From NCBI GenBank assembly GCA_945868825.1, contig CAMBMM010000001.1:744001-808000 (forward strand): a stretch of 64,000 bases of DNA, given 5' to 3'. The notes beneath the pieces were generated by a model. That model was not told where the DNA came from. It ran no database searches and saw only the letters and a list, made by a program, of their open reading frames with translations. This document shows positions 63,842-64,000 of the stretch, piece after piece; the stretch's first letter is position 1, and every line of letters begins with the position of its first letter. Origin of the DNA: Sphingobacterium thalpophilum. Lineage in GTDB: Bacteria; Bacteroidota; Bacteroidia; Sphingobacteriales; Sphingobacteriaceae. The translations under genes and the position numbers were made by a program.

Positions 63842-64000
63842 ATCTCTTTTTTCGTTTCAGAAAATATTTTTTGAAAATAAATAGCCATAGGCATGAAATG
63901 CCTGATTTTATGCATTAAACCCCCTTGGCTTACTTAGAAAAATTCTAAATTAAAATTTATACATGCATAGCGATTTGAATTTCGGTTAATTCATTAAATT

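Overview
The window is from a Bacteroidota bacterium, most likely a Pedobacter-like member of the Sphingobacteriales. Support comes from AT-rich DNA, start codons mostly lacking Shine-Dalgarno sequences, repeated TAnnTTTG (-7) promoter elements, Gld-type ABC genes, a lipoprotein/TonB-receptor pair and a DUF5106-like thioredoxin protein. The species cannot be named from sequence alone.

Layout. 1-5.7 kb: a leftward tRNA and translation/transcription cluster (tRNA-Thr, Tyr, Gly, Thr, tuf, tRNA-Trp, secE, nusG, rplK, rplA, rplJ, rplL, 5' part of rpoB). 5.8-11 kb: hpf, xerC, rpsU, a truncated hemoglobin, apt, a helix-hairpin-helix protein and an acyltransferase. 11-19 kb: a probable phosphate region, with a surface lipoprotein and TonB receptor behind a Pho-box-like promoter, an H1-like protein, then ppk and ppx. 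19-28 kb: Mpo1-like protein, rny, zapA, a coiled-coil partner, pheT, radC, rpsT, a phospholipase C/S1-P1-like secreted protein, DedA and dnaN. 28-33 kb: a fused GldF-GldG protein, two outer-membrane barrels, a GldA-like ATPase, glyS. 34.5-37 kb: an LTA-synthase-like membrane enzyme and GtrA. 37-44 kb: phenylalanine/tyrosine catabolism (aromatic amino acid hydroxylase, SDR, flavin reductase, FAH-family hydrolase, hmgA, hppD). 44-51.7 kb: purN, purH and the rod-shape cluster mreB-mreC-mreD-mrdA-rodA. 51.7-54.4 kb: a hypothetical gene, tdk and a TlpA-like protein.

54,458-63,801 is an integrative element in the 3' end of tRNA-Phe. A perfect 94-bp repeat flanks 9,250 bp, leaving a truncated tRNA copy on the left and an intact gene on the right. 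It carries a tyrosine integrase just inside the left end, near-identical 24-bp repeats at both ends (possible integrase arm sites), a three-gene restriction-modification-like operon and a divergent helicase-like gene. The operon is the most interesting item. Its two methyltransferase-like proteins look complementary: one has an intact SAM motif I but no NPPY, the other has NPPY but an altered motif I. They overlap each other and a GIY-YIG/T5orf172-SF2 helicase fusion. The helicase-like gene at the right end has no lysine in its P-loop. No relaxase, transposase or excisionase was seen, so the island looks like an integrase-borne defence cassette.

No CRISPR array, rRNA operon or insertion sequence was found.
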